NCBI RefSeq assembly: GCF_040436345.1
Contig: NC_133238.1
Location: 1,835,267-1,899,266, forward strand
From: Pagrus major
Taxonomy: Eukaryota; Chordata; Actinopteri; Spariformes; Sparidae
DNA length: 64,000 bases
Direction of reading: 5' to 3'
Position 1 is the stretch's first letter. Every line of letters begins with the position of its first letter. Made by a program: the position numbers and the translations under genes. Under the pieces are notes generated by a model that worked only from the letters and a program-made list of their open reading frames with translations, searched no databases and was not told where the DNA came from. Shown one piece after another: positions 38,000 to 46,804 of the stretch.

Positions 38000-39343
38000 T
38001 CATTTCACTATCCCCATGCAATCGGGGGGTGAGGCCTGAGACTCTTTCCTCCGGAAAGCAATGTCGGCACGCTTTTCCAATGGAGTTGACTGTAGTGCTA
38101 TATTAAGAAATGAGCACTGATTGGGTGAACTGGAAGGGAAGGCTCTGAGCTGCTCCACAGGGGAACTGTATGAGTCAAGCTCAGCCCTTCCCTTCTTCTC
38201 TGAGGCTGCATCAGCCTCAGAGCTGGACAGTTCAGATGCAGTTCTCTTGAGGTTGGGCTGGGTATTGGGGAGGGAGGTGTCACTGGACTCTCCTTCCTCC
38301 TGTTCCTCCCCGACTGTAATGAGGCTATTGGCTGAGTCAGTGCCTGTCGAGCCATCTTGTCCAGCTCCACCTGCTGCCTGGCTTTCCCCATCTCCCTCAG
38401 CAGCACCCTCTGCTGGGTTAAAGCCAGGCCCCTCCCCTTGTCCCACCTCACCGGGCTCCTCTCCTCCAACCACAGATTTTGGCGGGAGATTTGAATTTCC
38501 CAGCCCCTCCTCTTCAATTAGCACTTCGACAGTTACATTTCGGCCATTTTCCTTTAATATTTTTTCTTTTTCAATTTCCGAGTCTTGTTTTCTTTGGGCT
38601 TTCAGTTTGTTGGCAAATGACAATGGGCAATCTCTGAAGAGGTGATTTGTCTCTCCACAGAGATTGCACTTTCTGCCATTGGGACACTCCTCAAAGGAGT
38701 GCCCAATTTCTCTGCATTTACCGCAAACAATGTTTTGGCAAGCCTCTGCCAGGTGTCCATGCTCACCACACTTGCGGCAGAGCTTGGGCATGCCCTGGTA
38801 GTGAATGTAGCCCCTGTTCTCACCAAGAACTACCATGGATGGGAGATGCCTCAGGCCCTGGTACCCCTGGGGGTCCTGCCATTGTTGAATGGGGACCCTC
38901 CAGGCACAGTTCCAGATGCCATCTTCATCCCTCACCTTGGTAGCCTGGCCCTTCACAGTGCAGTATCTACCCAGCCACATACATATATCTTCAGCATTCA
39001 CCATTTCATTGAACATCCTAACAATAACCACTTTCAGAGAGTTGTCAGTCAGTTTCTCCACGTTGAATGCTGAAAACTGGGTCTTAACCTTTTCAAAGCG
39101 TTGCCAAAATTCTTGTGGCACTGCAGCGGTTACAAAACTAATATCAAAACCTTTGTTGAAGGGAAGAGACAATACGCAGTTCAATTGCTGTGGGGAAAAG
39201 CCAAGGGCCTTTTGGATTAGCTTCCTGGAGAAGTCCAATCTGGACATCTCCAGGAGCTTTCCATCTCTTTCTAAGAAAGTAAAACGCACACTGTGGTGCC
39301 TCCGCATGCCGGCACGGGCAGCCGACATGGCTGGAGACACCAC
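38000..39343 (-). CDS. LINE ORF1: CCHC-knuckle nucleic-acid-binding protein (copy 1)
   Basis: A 447-residue frame from [15 protein letters not shown]. Tx1-clade ORF1 proteins bind the element RNA and form the ribonucleoprotein. An N-terminal domain of about 180 residues ([34 protein letters not shown]) precedes three CCHC knuckles: [14 protein letters not shown] (189-202), [14 protein letters not shown] (207-220) and [14 protein letters not shown] (226-239). A basic stretch and a Gly/Glu/Ser-rich acidic tail follow. No break was seen. It ends 66 bp before ORF2. Confidence 0.93.
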   Translation of the reverse strand: MVSPAMSAARAGMRRHHSVRFTFLERDGKLLEMSRLDFSRKLIQKALGFSPQQLNCVLSLPFNKGFDISFVTAAVPQEFWQRFEKVKTQFSAFNVEKLTDNSLKVVIVRMFNEMVNAEDICMWLGRYCTVKGQATKVRDEDGIWNCAWRVPIQQWQDPQGYQGLRHLPSMVVLGENRGYIHYQGMPKLCRKCGEHGHLAEACQNIVCGKCREIGHSFEECPNGRKCNLCGETNHLFRDCPLSFANKLKAQRKQDSEIEKEKILKENGRNVTVEVLIEEEGLGNSNLPPKSVVGGEEPGEVGQGEGPGFNPAEGAAEGDGESQAAGGAGQDGSTGTDSANSLITVGEEQEEGESSDTSLPNTQPNLKRTASELSSSEADAASEKKGRAELDSYSSPVEQLRAFPSSSPNQCSFLNIALQSTPLEKRADIAFRRKESQASPPDCMGIVK

Positions 39344-39714
39344 ACTTCAACAATGAATAAAATACAATAAGTTAAATAAATAGAGGCTAAAAAAAGGCTG
39401 TAAAAACACCTAAAACCAGACAAGAATAAGACAACCAAAAGTAAAAGAACTAAAAGCTTTCTTACCTTGACCGGTTTTCAGATGTCTCCAACAAACCACT
39501 GTGCAAATATGCAAAAAATAACAAACACAAAAGTGCAAAGATGCAATGAACAATATCTCCCAAGGCGCAAAGGATTACTTCCACTATGAGAAAATAATCC
39601 CGCTTGCAGGGAGTGATCGCTGTCTTCTTCTTGCTGCCGATTCTGTGCCGCAATGTCAAGTTTGTCAAGGCCTTTGGTCTGCAACACTGATTGATTTTCA
39701 ACAAGGCCGGAGAG

Positions 39715-39865
39715 GGGTGCACCGTTCCCGGCGGCGCTGCAATACCGGGTCGATGCGTGGAGTGAACGGAGCAAGCCCCTGTTTCAGCTCCCGAGGCTAA
39801 AAATCCATTTAATATGTTGTCCCCATATAGAGGACATATCAGATATTAAACTGATAAGAACAGAT
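39715..39865 (-). pseudogene. U2 snRNA 3' part (nt 38-188), split by LINE copy 2
   Basis: Identical to nt 38-188 of the array U2 genes, joined at nt 38 to the A-rich 3' end of LINE copy 2. The matching 5' part (nt 1-26) lies on the far side of the LINE at 45,504-45,529. Only 91 bp of the normal downstream flank (39,624-39,714) remain before the 5' end of LINE copy 1. Confidence 0.95.
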
Positions 39866-40430
39866 TTTTTCTTTTGAAAAAAGTTTATTGACACAAGTTT
39901 CTCTATTTTTCACACTTATTCAGAACACAGTCCACAATACAATTTGAAAACACTTAAAATCAACATGTCATCCGCAACAATACAGTAGTTAAATCTGTAA
40001 AACCATCCACCATAAAAAAAAACACCATCATATCCAATAAAAGGTGTTTACAGATTAAAAAAAACCACAATTGTTGCCTTAAAATACACAAGACATGTTA
40101 AAACAAAGTGCTCCTTTGTGGCATTAAAAGTCCGTTCTGTGAATCAGTGTAAGTGTATAATATATCAGTGTGTCTTTTTTAAAAAGGGAGGGCATTTAAA
40201 AGCTCTCAAGTCTTTGTTATGCAGGAGCGGGGTGAGTCCCTATCATGGGGAACTCATCCCGCTCTCCCATCAGATCCCTGGGTACCCGCTGGTGATGCTC
40301 AGAGGAGGCCCTCAGCCTCTTGCTCCTTCCCACCTGCCACACCCGGAGGATCAGGCCGCTGCTGCCTTGACCTTTGTGTGTGGCTCCGGCTCCCACCTCC
40401 GAATGAGCGCAGAGGCGATGCTTCATGTGG

Positions 40431-43400
40431 CTACGTCCTAGGCCTGCCGCCAGCAGCGACGGCTGCCTGGACCGTCGCTGCAGCCATTTGGATCGTAGCC
40501 ACGGGGGGGATCTGCATGCGCTTTCTCGCCAGCAGGTTTCTGGAGGTCCATATAGCGTCTTTCATGGCGGCCAGGGTGAGCCAGAGCTTGGAGAATTCCT
40601 CTGTTGTTCTTTTCTTCTGGCTCACCCCGTAGAGCACTAGTTGTGCATCTAGGACCTCCCCTGCTGGCAAGTACGGGAATTGCTGGGAGCCGGCCATTGC
40701 CCACAGGTCAATGGCAGCGCTGCACTCCCAGAACAAGTGCCTCGCCGACTCGGGCGCGCCACAACCCGGTCGGGGGCAGATGGCGGATGGTGACATGCCC
40801 CGGGAGTGCATCACGGACCTGACCGGGAGGACCTCATGAGCTACCATCCAGGAGAGATCCCGTAATCTGTTTGGGAGAACGGGATGGTTGACATTGCGCC
40901 AAACACTTGAGGGCTCGCCGATTGCGAGCCCGCGCACCGGACTCACTGGCTCCCGCTCCTGCACAAGAGAGAGAAGAGAGCGGTGGTTGGTTAAAAGTGA
41001 CAGCTCCTCCTGTTCCAAGTTAAAATCTTTTAAAAATTTGCGTATAAAATCATAGGCCGTGGGCAGTTTAAAAGACACAGGTGCTCTAAGATCGACAGGT
41101 AAAAACTTGAGTGTCCTGAGGTAAGACCCCATCCAGAATCTTGCCATGGCAGATGTCTTGTGATCTCTGGATGGGGATGTGGCATATTTGAGGTGCAGTG
41201 TGGTGTATTGGCTTCCTAAAAACAGGTGGAGGTCTGGAACATCTTTCCCTCCTTTTGTTTTTGGCATCTTCATGACGTTTCTTCTAAGTCGCTCCCACTT
41301 GGACCCCCACAGAAAGTAAAAAATGGCTCGATCGAGATCTAAAAGCACTCTACGAGGCGGGATAAAAACAGAACTGATTAGTAAAAACAAGGGTAAAATC
41401 ACAGCTTTTATGACTAAAACCTTGCCTTCCATTGTCAGTCCCCTTAGTCTCCAGTATCCCAGTCTCTTTCTAACTTTCCCTATCGCGTCAAGCCAATTGC
41501 TCCTCCCACCCCCTTCCCCGTCAAATTTTACCCCGAGTATTTTCATGTCAGTCAGGGTCACAGTCAGAGGGAGTCCTGTGGTCTCGGTCACTGTCCATGG
41601 TCCGTAAAATTGGGCTTGGGTCTTGTCGCGGTTAAGTCTGGCTCCAGAGGCCCGTCCGTACCAGTCCGTCAAGTCCATGGTCCTGTTTACAGCTAAAAGG
41701 TCTGTACATAAAACATTGACATCATCCATGTATAAAAGGCATTTTGTGACCAAGCCCCCACTCCCCGGAATTGACACCCCATTGATCCATTTGTCCCTTC
41801 TCAAGATCTGTGCCAATGGTTCCACACATATAACGTAAAGGAGGGCAGATAACGGACAACCCTGACGGACACCGCAGCATATATTCACTGCTTTGGTAAG
41901 TTGCCCATTTACAAGGATTTTGCTGTTGATTCCCCGGTAGAGCAAACCCACCCACGCTATGACCCTCTCAGGAAACCCCATTTTTTGCAGTACCTGAAAT
42001 AGGTACTGGTGCGAGACCCGATCGAAGGCTTTTTCAAAGTCTAAATTTAGCAATACAAGCCGAATGTCTCTGTCTCTCGCGTAACAGATGGTGTCTCTGA
42101 TCAGTACGAGGTTGTCGGTGATCTTCCTCCCCGGGATGGCACAGGCTTGATCCGGGTGGATCACCTCCCCTAAAACCAAAGATAAACGTGTTGATAAAAG
42201 TTTGCTAAAAAGTTTGCAGTCAAAGTTTAAAAGCGTTATTGGTCTCCAGTTTTTCAGGTCAGTCTGGTCCTCTTTTTTGTGGATTAATGTCACTATCCCT
42301 ACTCTAAAGCTCTCAGGTAACAGGTCTAGTCGTTCAAAGTCATTTAAAACAGTAAGTAGGTCATGTGCAAGGATATCCCAAAAGGTCAGATAAAATTCCA
42401 GGGGAAGTCCATCTTGTCCTGGGGACTTCCCCTTCTTAAAATTTTTTAAACATTTACCTAACTCTAAAAGGGTAAAATCCTGGGTTAAAAGCACACTTTC
42501 CTCCACCGTCCTATCAATGTATTCTAAAACCTGTTCTGTAATGTCTGTCTCTATGTCTTTTTTTTCATATAATTTATTGTAAAAGAGTTCCACTGTTTCA
42601 ATAAGTTCGTTTGTGTTAGCAGTTAAAAACCCGTCTTCTTTTTTTAGCTTTGTTAAAACCCCACTTCTGCTAGCTATCTTCTTAAAAAAGTATCGTGTGC
42701 ATTTTTCTCCTTCTTCTCTTTCTCTCTCTTTGCTTCTTAAAATGATACCCTGACTCTTTATTTCAGCTAATTTTGACATTTGTTTTTTGACTTCTAAAAT
42801 GTCGTCATTAAAATCAAATCCTTGGTTCACAAGTTTAAAATATCTCTGTAGTCTTTTCTGCAGTCCCAACATGCATCTTTTTTCCTTATCTTTTTTCTTT
42901 CTCCCTGCCTGTCTAAAAAAAGCCTTAGTCTTTGTCTTCACCCACTCCCACCAGTGTGCACGTGAATCGTAAAAGTCTTGAAGGGTCTGCCATTGGCTAT
43001 ACTGCTCCCTGTATTGTCCAACTATCTCCCTGTCCTCTAACAGGGAGCAGTTGAGCTTCCACAGACCACTTCCTACAGTCACACCAGAAGAGAGTGTCAG
43101 GGTGCATGACAGCATTGCGTGATCAGAAAAGAAAACGGGGGTCAATCTAGCATCAGTTGGTGGGCAGTCCCGTGTAAAAACATAGTCAATGCGAGAGGCT
43201 TTGGTGCCGTCACCACTGAACCAGGTGAAGCCCTCCTCTCTAGGATGCATGGATTTAAAACAGTCTTGTAGCTTAAAATCCTTGCAGATGTCTTGCAGTA
43301 AAACCGATGTTTTATCTACTTTAAAATCTTCCCCTGCTCCCCGTCTATCTGTTCTGGATAAAACACAATTAAAATCCCCTCCTACCACTAAAGGCACCCT

Positions 43401-43811
43401 ACCTAGCATGTGGGACTGCAGTTCTTCTAAAAGGTCATACCTGTCATTTTTGTCGTTAAAACCGTATACGTTGAGTAGGTTAAAATCCTGCCCCATGTAT
43501 GTCAAGTGTGCTAAAACTGCCCGTCCCCTCACCACTACCAAGGGGTTTTTAATTAAAATGGCCACTCCATCTGACTTGTTGTGGTTTGATCCACTCCACA
43601 TGGATTGACCGAGTGGCCATTTCTCCTCCCATTTCCTGTAGGTTGTTAAAAAGGGCAGATTGCACTCCTGTAATAAAAACACATCTGACGTAAAAGAATT
43701 TAGGTAGGATAAAACAGTCTGGGCTCTAACTCCCGACCTCACACTTCTCACATTGAGGGTGGAAATGTTGAGGGTCATGAGTATAATTGGTAAAAACAAC
43801 AGGTATGACAT
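40431..43811 (-). CDS. LINE ORF2: endonuclease and reverse transcriptase (copy 2)
   Basis: A 1,126-residue frame with all catalytic motifs: LLQEC, GGDFN, RIDYVF, SDHAM, DFEKAFD, RQGCP and YMDD. Compared with copies 1 and 3 it lacks STVVRDG after VVVRG, an in-frame 21-bp loss near 43,524 in the endonuclease domain between the catalytic Glu and GDFN. Whether the loop is dispensable cannot be judged from sequence. The reverse-transcriptase half looks whole. Confidence 0.93.
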   Translation of the reverse strand: MSYLLFLPIILMTLNISTLNVRSVRSGVRAQTVLSYLNSFTSDVFLLQECNLPFLTTYRKWEEKWPLGQSMWSGSNHNKSDGVAILIKNPLVVVRGRAVLAHLTYMGQDFNLLNVYGFNDKNDRYDLLEELQSHMLGRVPLVVGGDFNCVLSRTDRRGAGEDFKVDKTSVLLQDICKDFKLQDCFKSMHPREEGFTWFSGDGTKASRIDYVFTRDCPPTDARLTPVFFSDHAMLSCTLTLSSGVTVGSGLWKLNCSLLEDREIVGQYREQYSQWQTLQDFYDSRAHWWEWVKTKTKAFFRQAGRKKKDKEKRCMLGLQKRLQRYFKLVNQGFDFNDDILEVKKQMSKLAEIKSQGIILRSKEREREEGEKCTRYFFKKIASRSGVLTKLKKEDGFLTANTNELIETVELFYNKLYEKKDIETDITEQVLEYIDRTVEESVLLTQDFTLLELGKCLKNFKKGKSPGQDGLPLEFYLTFWDILAHDLLTVLNDFERLDLLPESFRVGIVTLIHKKEDQTDLKNWRPITLLNFDCKLFSKLLSTRLSLVLGEVIHPDQACAIPGRKITDNLVLIRDTICYARDRDIRLVLLNLDFEKAFDRVSHQYLFQVLQKMGFPERVIAWVGLLYRGINSKILVNGQLTKAVNICCGVRQGCPLSALLYVICVEPLAQILRRDKWINGVSIPGSGGLVTKCLLYMDDVNVLCTDLLAVNRTMDLTDWYGRASGARLNRDKTQAQFYGPWTVTETTGLPLTVTLTDMKILGVKFDGEGGGRSNWLDAIGKVRKRLGYWRLRGLTMEGKVLVIKAVILPLFLLISSVFIPPRRVLLDLDRAIFYFLWGSKWERLRRNVMKMPKTKGGKDVPDLHLFLGSQYTTLHLKYATSPSRDHKTSAMARFWMGSYLRTLKFLPVDLRAPVSFKLPTAYDFIRKFLKDFNLEQEELSLLTNHRSLLSLVQEREPVSPVRGLAIGEPSSVWRNVNHPVLPNRLRDLSWMVAHEVLPVRSVMHSRGMSPSAICPRPGCGAPESARHLFWECSAAIDLWAMAGSQQFPYLPAGEVLDAQLVLYGVSQKKRTTEEFSKLWLTLAAMKDAIWTSRNLLARKRMQIPPVATIQMAAATVQAAVAAGGRPRT

Positions 43812-43878
43812 TTTAAGGAATAAAAAATTAAAAGACTACTTGTTAAAACTTCCAGACTTTCAGGAATGTAAAAGGATC

Positions 43879-45222
43879 TCATTTCACTATCCCCATGCAA
43901 TCGGGGGGTGAGGCCTGAGACTCTTTCCTCCGGAAAGCCATGTCGGCACGCTTTTCCAATGGAGTTGACTGTAGTGCTATATTAAGAAATGAGCACTGAT
44001 CGGGTGAACTGGAAGGGAAGGCTCTGAGCTGCTCCACAGGGGAACTGTATGAGTCAAGCTCAGCCCTTCCCTTCTTCTCCGAGGCTGCATCAGCCTCAGA
44101 GCTGGACAGTTCAGATGCAGTTCTCTTGAGGTTGGGCTGGGTATTGGGGAGGGAGGTGTCACTGGACTCTCCTTCCTCTTGTTCCTCCCCGACTGTAATG
44201 AGGCTATTGGCTGAGTCAGTGCCTGTCGAGCCATCTTGTCCAGCTCCACCTGCTGCCTGGCTTTCCCCATCTCCCTCAGCAGCACCCTCTGCTGGGTTAA
44301 AGCCAGGCCCCTCCCCTTGTCCCGCCTCACCGGGCTCCTCTCCTCCAACCACAGATTTTGGCGGGAGATTTGAATTTCCCAGCCCCTCCTCTTCAATTAG
44401 CACTTCGACAGTTACATTTCGGCCATTTTCCTTTAATATTTTTTCTTTTTCAATTTCCGATTCTTGTTTTCTTTGGGCTTTCAGTTTGTTGGCAAAAGAC
44501 ATTGGGCAATCTCTGAAGAGGTGATTTGTCTCTCCACAGAGATTGCACTTTCTGCCATTGGGACACTCCTCAAAGGAGTGCCCAATTTCTCTGCATTTAC
44601 CGCAAACAATGTTTTGGCAAGCCTCTGCCAGGTGTCCATGCTCACCACACTTGCGGCAGAGCTTGGGCATGCCCTGGTAGTGAATGTAGCCCCTGTTCTC
44701 ACCAAGAACTACCATGGATGGGAGATGCCTCAGGCCCTGGTACCCCTGGGGGTCCTGCCATTGTTGAATGGGGACCCTCCAGGCACAGTTCCAGATGCCA
44801 TCTTCATCCCTCACCTTGGTAGCCTGGCCCTTCACAGTGCAGTATCTACCCAGCCACATGCATATATCTTCAGCATTCACCATTTCATTGAACATCCTAA
44901 CAATAACCACTTTCAGAGAGTTGTCAGTCAGTTTCTCCACGTTGAATGCTGAAAACTGGGTCTTAACCTTTTCAAAGCGTTGCCAAAATTCTTGTAGCAC
45001 TGCAGCGGTAACAAAACTAATATCAAAACCTTTGTTGAAGGGAAGAGACAGTACGCAGTTCAATTGCTGTGGGGAAAAGCCAAGGGCCTTTTGAATTAGC
45101 TTCCTGGAGAAGTCCAATCTGGACATCTCCAGGAGCTTTCCATCTCTTTCTAAAAAGGTAAAACGCACACTGTGGTGCCTCCGCATGCCGGCACGGGCAG
45201 CCGACATGGCTGGAGACACCAC
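43879..45222 (-). CDS. LINE ORF1: CCHC-knuckle protein (copy 2)
   Basis: 447 residues, full length, with three intact knuckles. It differs from copy 1 at a few residues (AAVLQEF for [15 protein letters not shown] for CPLSFANK). The stop is 67 bp ahead of ORF2. Confidence 0.93.
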   Translation of the reverse strand: MVSPAMSAARAGMRRHHSVRFTFLERDGKLLEMSRLDFSRKLIQKALGFSPQQLNCVLSLPFNKGFDISFVTAAVLQEFWQRFEKVKTQFSAFNVEKLTDNSLKVVIVRMFNEMVNAEDICMWLGRYCTVKGQATKVRDEDGIWNCAWRVPIQQWQDPQGYQGLRHLPSMVVLGENRGYIHYQGMPKLCRKCGEHGHLAEACQNIVCGKCREIGHSFEECPNGRKCNLCGETNHLFRDCPMSFANKLKAQRKQESEIEKEKILKENGRNVTVEVLIEEEGLGNSNLPPKSVVGGEEPGEAGQGEGPGFNPAEGAAEGDGESQAAGGAGQDGSTGTDSANSLITVGEEQEEGESSDTSLPNTQPNLKRTASELSSSEADAASEKKGRAELDSYSSPVEQLRAFPSSSPDQCSFLNIALQSTPLEKRADMAFRRKESQASPPDCMGIVK

Positions 45223-45503
45223 ACTTCAACGATGAATAAAATACAATAAGTTAAATAAATACAAGCTAAAAAAAGGCTGTAAAAACACCTAAAACCAGTC
45301 AAGAATAAGACAGCAAAAAGCAAAAAAAAACTAAAAGCTTTCTTACCTTGACAGGCTCTTAGATGTCTCCAACAAACCACTGTGCAAATGTGCAATAATA
45401 ACAAACAAAAATGTGCAAAGAAGCAATACAACAATGTCTCCCAAGTCGCAAAGGATTACTTCCACAATGAGAAAATAATCCCACTTGCAGGGAGTGATCG
45501 CCG

Positions 45504-45529
45504 TCTTAGCCAAAAGGCCGAGAAGCGAT
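45504..45529 (-). pseudogene. U2 snRNA 5' part (nt 1-26), split by LINE copy 2
   Basis: ATCGCTTCTCGGCCTTTTGG (minus strand) begins at 45,529 and continues to nt 26, then passes into the LINE 5' UTR. The U2 promoter upstream (octamer and PSE) is still in place. Confidence 0.95.
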
Positions 45530-45703
45530 GAGCCCCAGTCGTCTGCTGCCTGAGCCCACCTCCTGGCACGCTTCACACTCGTCGTGGTGTGCCATTTGCA
45601 TTGCGCGGCGGAGTGGCTTGTGCTTAGCGGCTCCTCCCAAGCGCTCCGTGGCTTAGCCCCGAGTCTGGTTAAGGCCGGCTTTATTGATTTTCACACATGC
45701 ACG

Positions 45704-45821
45704 AGGCTCAGCCAAACGGCAAAGCCTGCCAAAAATATCTTCAACTCATTGGTGTTCCTCTCCACGGAAGTCTTTAGTAAAAGGCGAAAGACTTGTGCGT
45801 TATGAAGAGAAACCCGAGTAA
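45704..45821 (-). ncRNA. U5 snRNA
   Basis: U5 is the snRNA of the U5 and U4/U6.U5 particles; its loop I holds the exon ends during splicing. The minus strand shows TACTCGGGTTTCTCTTC near the 5' end, the invariant loop I GCCTTTTACTAAAG within a stem (AGTCTTTC...GACTTCC), GTGGAGAGGAACA, an Sm-type site ATATTTTTGG, and a 3' stem-loop AGGCT...GCCGTTTGGC...AGCCT. Length is about 118 nt against 116 in human; both ends are set by alignment from memory. A PSE-like element lies 46-65 bp upstream and a 3'-box-like signal downstream. This copy lies upstream of the U2 gene broken by LINE copy 2. Confidence 0.92.
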
Positions 45822-46231
45822 GTACAGCGCCTCTCCTCGACAGCAGCCAAGACAGCTGTGGTCCCAGGCACTCTTCTCATGGTGAGCCTCACTTGGCTCA
45901 TCGCGCACCAAAATCCCTGGCCACGCCCGTCCCCACATTATCCCAGGCTCTACTCGACCGGTTTGTGGAGAGAGAAAAGCCTGCTCGTTGGGCGCAGGCC
46001 ACCAAACGTCACAAACACTCGGGCGCTTCCAGAATCTCTGTTTCAGTTGAGGACCGCGGGGGGGAAATGCAGGGCACACTCAGCAGGTATTGCGCACCGG
46101 CCGCGGCGAGGCAGTTTTGCCTCTTTTTCTGACCATGCAAAGCGCAGCTCTCGCTGCGGTTTGCCAGCCTTCTTCTTGCTGCCGATTCTGTGCCGCAATG
46201 TCAAGTTTGTCAAGGCCTTTGGTCTGCAACA

Positions 46232-46247
46232 CTGATTGATTTTCAAC
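46232..46247 (-). terminator. U2 3'-box-like processing signal
   Basis: GTTGAAAATCAATCAG on the minus strand, 13 nt after the U2 end, resembles the vertebrate snRNA 3' box (GTTT-A-rich-AGA type). The core TGAAAATCAAT is repeated after U5, which supports a shared function. Present in every unit. Confidence 0.65.
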
Positions 46248-46259
46248 AAGGCCGGAGAG

Positions 46260-46447
46260 GGGTGCACCGTTCCCGGCGGCGCTGCAATACCGGGTCGATG
46301 CGTGGAGTGAACGGAGCAAGCCCCTGTTTCAGCTCCCGAGGCTAAAAATCCATTTAATATGTTGTCCCCATATAGAGGACATATCAGATATTAAACTGAT
46401 AAGAACAGATACTACACTTGATCTTAGCCAAAAGGCCGAGAAGCGAT
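46260..46447 (-). ncRNA. U2 snRNA
   Basis: U2 pairs with the intron branch site in the spliceosome. The minus strand starts ATCGCTTCTCGGCCTTTTGG, carries the branch-site recognition sequence GTAGTA (nt 33-38), stem-loop IIa (AATATCTGATATG region), stem-loop IIb (GTCC...GGAC, nt 68-71 with 81-84), the Sm site ATTTTTAG (nt 99-106) and the 3' stem-loops, ending ...AACGGTGCACC. The 188-nt length equals mature vertebrate U2. The promoter has a PSE-like element at -43 to -62 and an octamer at -65 to -72; a 3'-box-like signal follows about 13 nt past the end. The sequence is intact. Confidence 0.97.
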
Positions 46448-46489
46448 GAGCCCCAGTCGTCTGCTGCCTGAGCCCACCTCCTGGCACGC

Positions 46490-46509
46490 TTCACACTCGT
46501 CGCGGTGTG
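46490..46509 (-). promoter_or_regulatory. U2 proximal sequence element (PSE)
   Basis: CACACCGCGACGAGTGTGAA at -62 to -43 from the U2 start resembles the vertebrate U2 PSE (CTCACCGCGACTTGAATGTG as I recall it). PSE recruits SNAPc for polymerase II snRNA transcription. No TATA box follows, as expected for a polymerase II snRNA gene. Present in each unit. Confidence 0.75.
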
Positions 46510-46511
46510 CC

Positions 46512-46519
46512 ATTTGCAT
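46512..46519 (-). promoter_or_regulatory. octamer (Oct-1 site) of the U2 promoter
   Basis: A perfect ATGCAAAT octamer lies at -72 to -65, two bases upstream of the PSE. In most vertebrate snRNA genes the octamer is in a distal element near -200 to -250. Here the U5 gene body occupies -175 to -292. Confidence 0.75.
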
Positions 46520-46596
46520 TGCGCGGCGGAGTGGCTTGTGCTTAGCGGCTCCTCCCAAGCGCTCCGTGGCTTAGCCCCGAGTCTGGTTAAGGCCGG

Positions 46597-46614
46597 CTTT
46601 ATTGATTTTCACAC
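46597..46614 (-). terminator. U5 3'-box-like processing signal
   Basis: GTGTGAAAATCAATAAAG starts 8 nt after the inferred U5 3' end and shares the TGAAAATCAAT core with the U2 signal. Confidence 0.6.
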
Positions 46615-46621
46615 ATGCACG

Positions 46622-46739
46622 AGGCTCAGCCAAACGGCAAAGCCTGCCAAAAATATCTTCAACTCATTGGTGTTCCTCTCCACGGAAGTCTTTAGTAAAA
46701 GGCGAAAGACTTGTGCGTTATGAAGAGAAACCCGAGTAA
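46622..46739 (-). ncRNA. U5 snRNA
   Basis: No difference from the first U5 copy was seen. It lies 174 bp upstream of the U2 gene at 46,260-46,447. Confidence 0.92.
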
Positions 46740-46784
46740 GTACAGCGCCTCTCCTCGACAGCAGCCAAGACAGCTGTGGTCCCA

Positions 46785-46804
46785 GGCACTCTTCTCATGG
46801 TGAG
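46785..46804 (-). promoter_or_regulatory. U5 proximal sequence element (PSE)
   Basis: CTCACCATGAGAAGAGTGCC at -65 to -46 from the U5 start resembles the U2 PSE of the same unit (C-CACC---GA--AGTG) and vertebrate U1 PSEs. No TATA box was seen. A GC-box-like CGGGCGTGG lies further upstream near -105. Present in each unit. Confidence 0.7.

Larger units (their letters stand above)
33950..39624 (-). mobile_element. Keno-like U2-targeting LINE, copy 1 (full length)
   Basis: On the minus strand: 5' UTR (39,624-39,344), ORF1 (39,343-38,000), a 66-bp gap, ORF2 (37,933-34,532), and a 3' UTR ending in an A-rich tail at 33,950. Keno is a fish Tx1-clade non-LTR family known to integrate into U2 snRNA genes; the target and protein layout here match. 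The 3' flank is a U2 stump. The 5' flank is not the U2 5' end seen for copies 2 and 3 but sequence that normally lies 91 bp downstream of a U2 gene. It differs from copies 2 and 3 in shared positions, for example WERVGRK against WERLRRN in ORF2. Confidence 0.9.
39866..45503 (-). mobile_element. Keno-like U2-targeting LINE, copy 2 (full length)
   Basis: Inserted in a U2 gene in the sense direction. The 5' junction is after U2 nt 26 (one base of ambiguity) and the 3' junction is at nt 38, with U2 nt 27-37 absent and no target duplication. Order on minus: 5' UTR (45,503-45,223), ORF1, ORF2, and a 3' UTR of about 565 bp ending in an A-rich tail. Both frames are open, but ORF2 lacks seven residues present in copies 1 and 3. 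Confidence 0.95.

Noticed and set aside
45400-45503. HDV-like self-cleaving ribozyme at the LINE 5' end, as in rDNA-specific LINEs
   Set aside because: Only a short TCCC/GGGA hairpin is visible. I could not lay out the nested double-pseudoknot pairings by eye.
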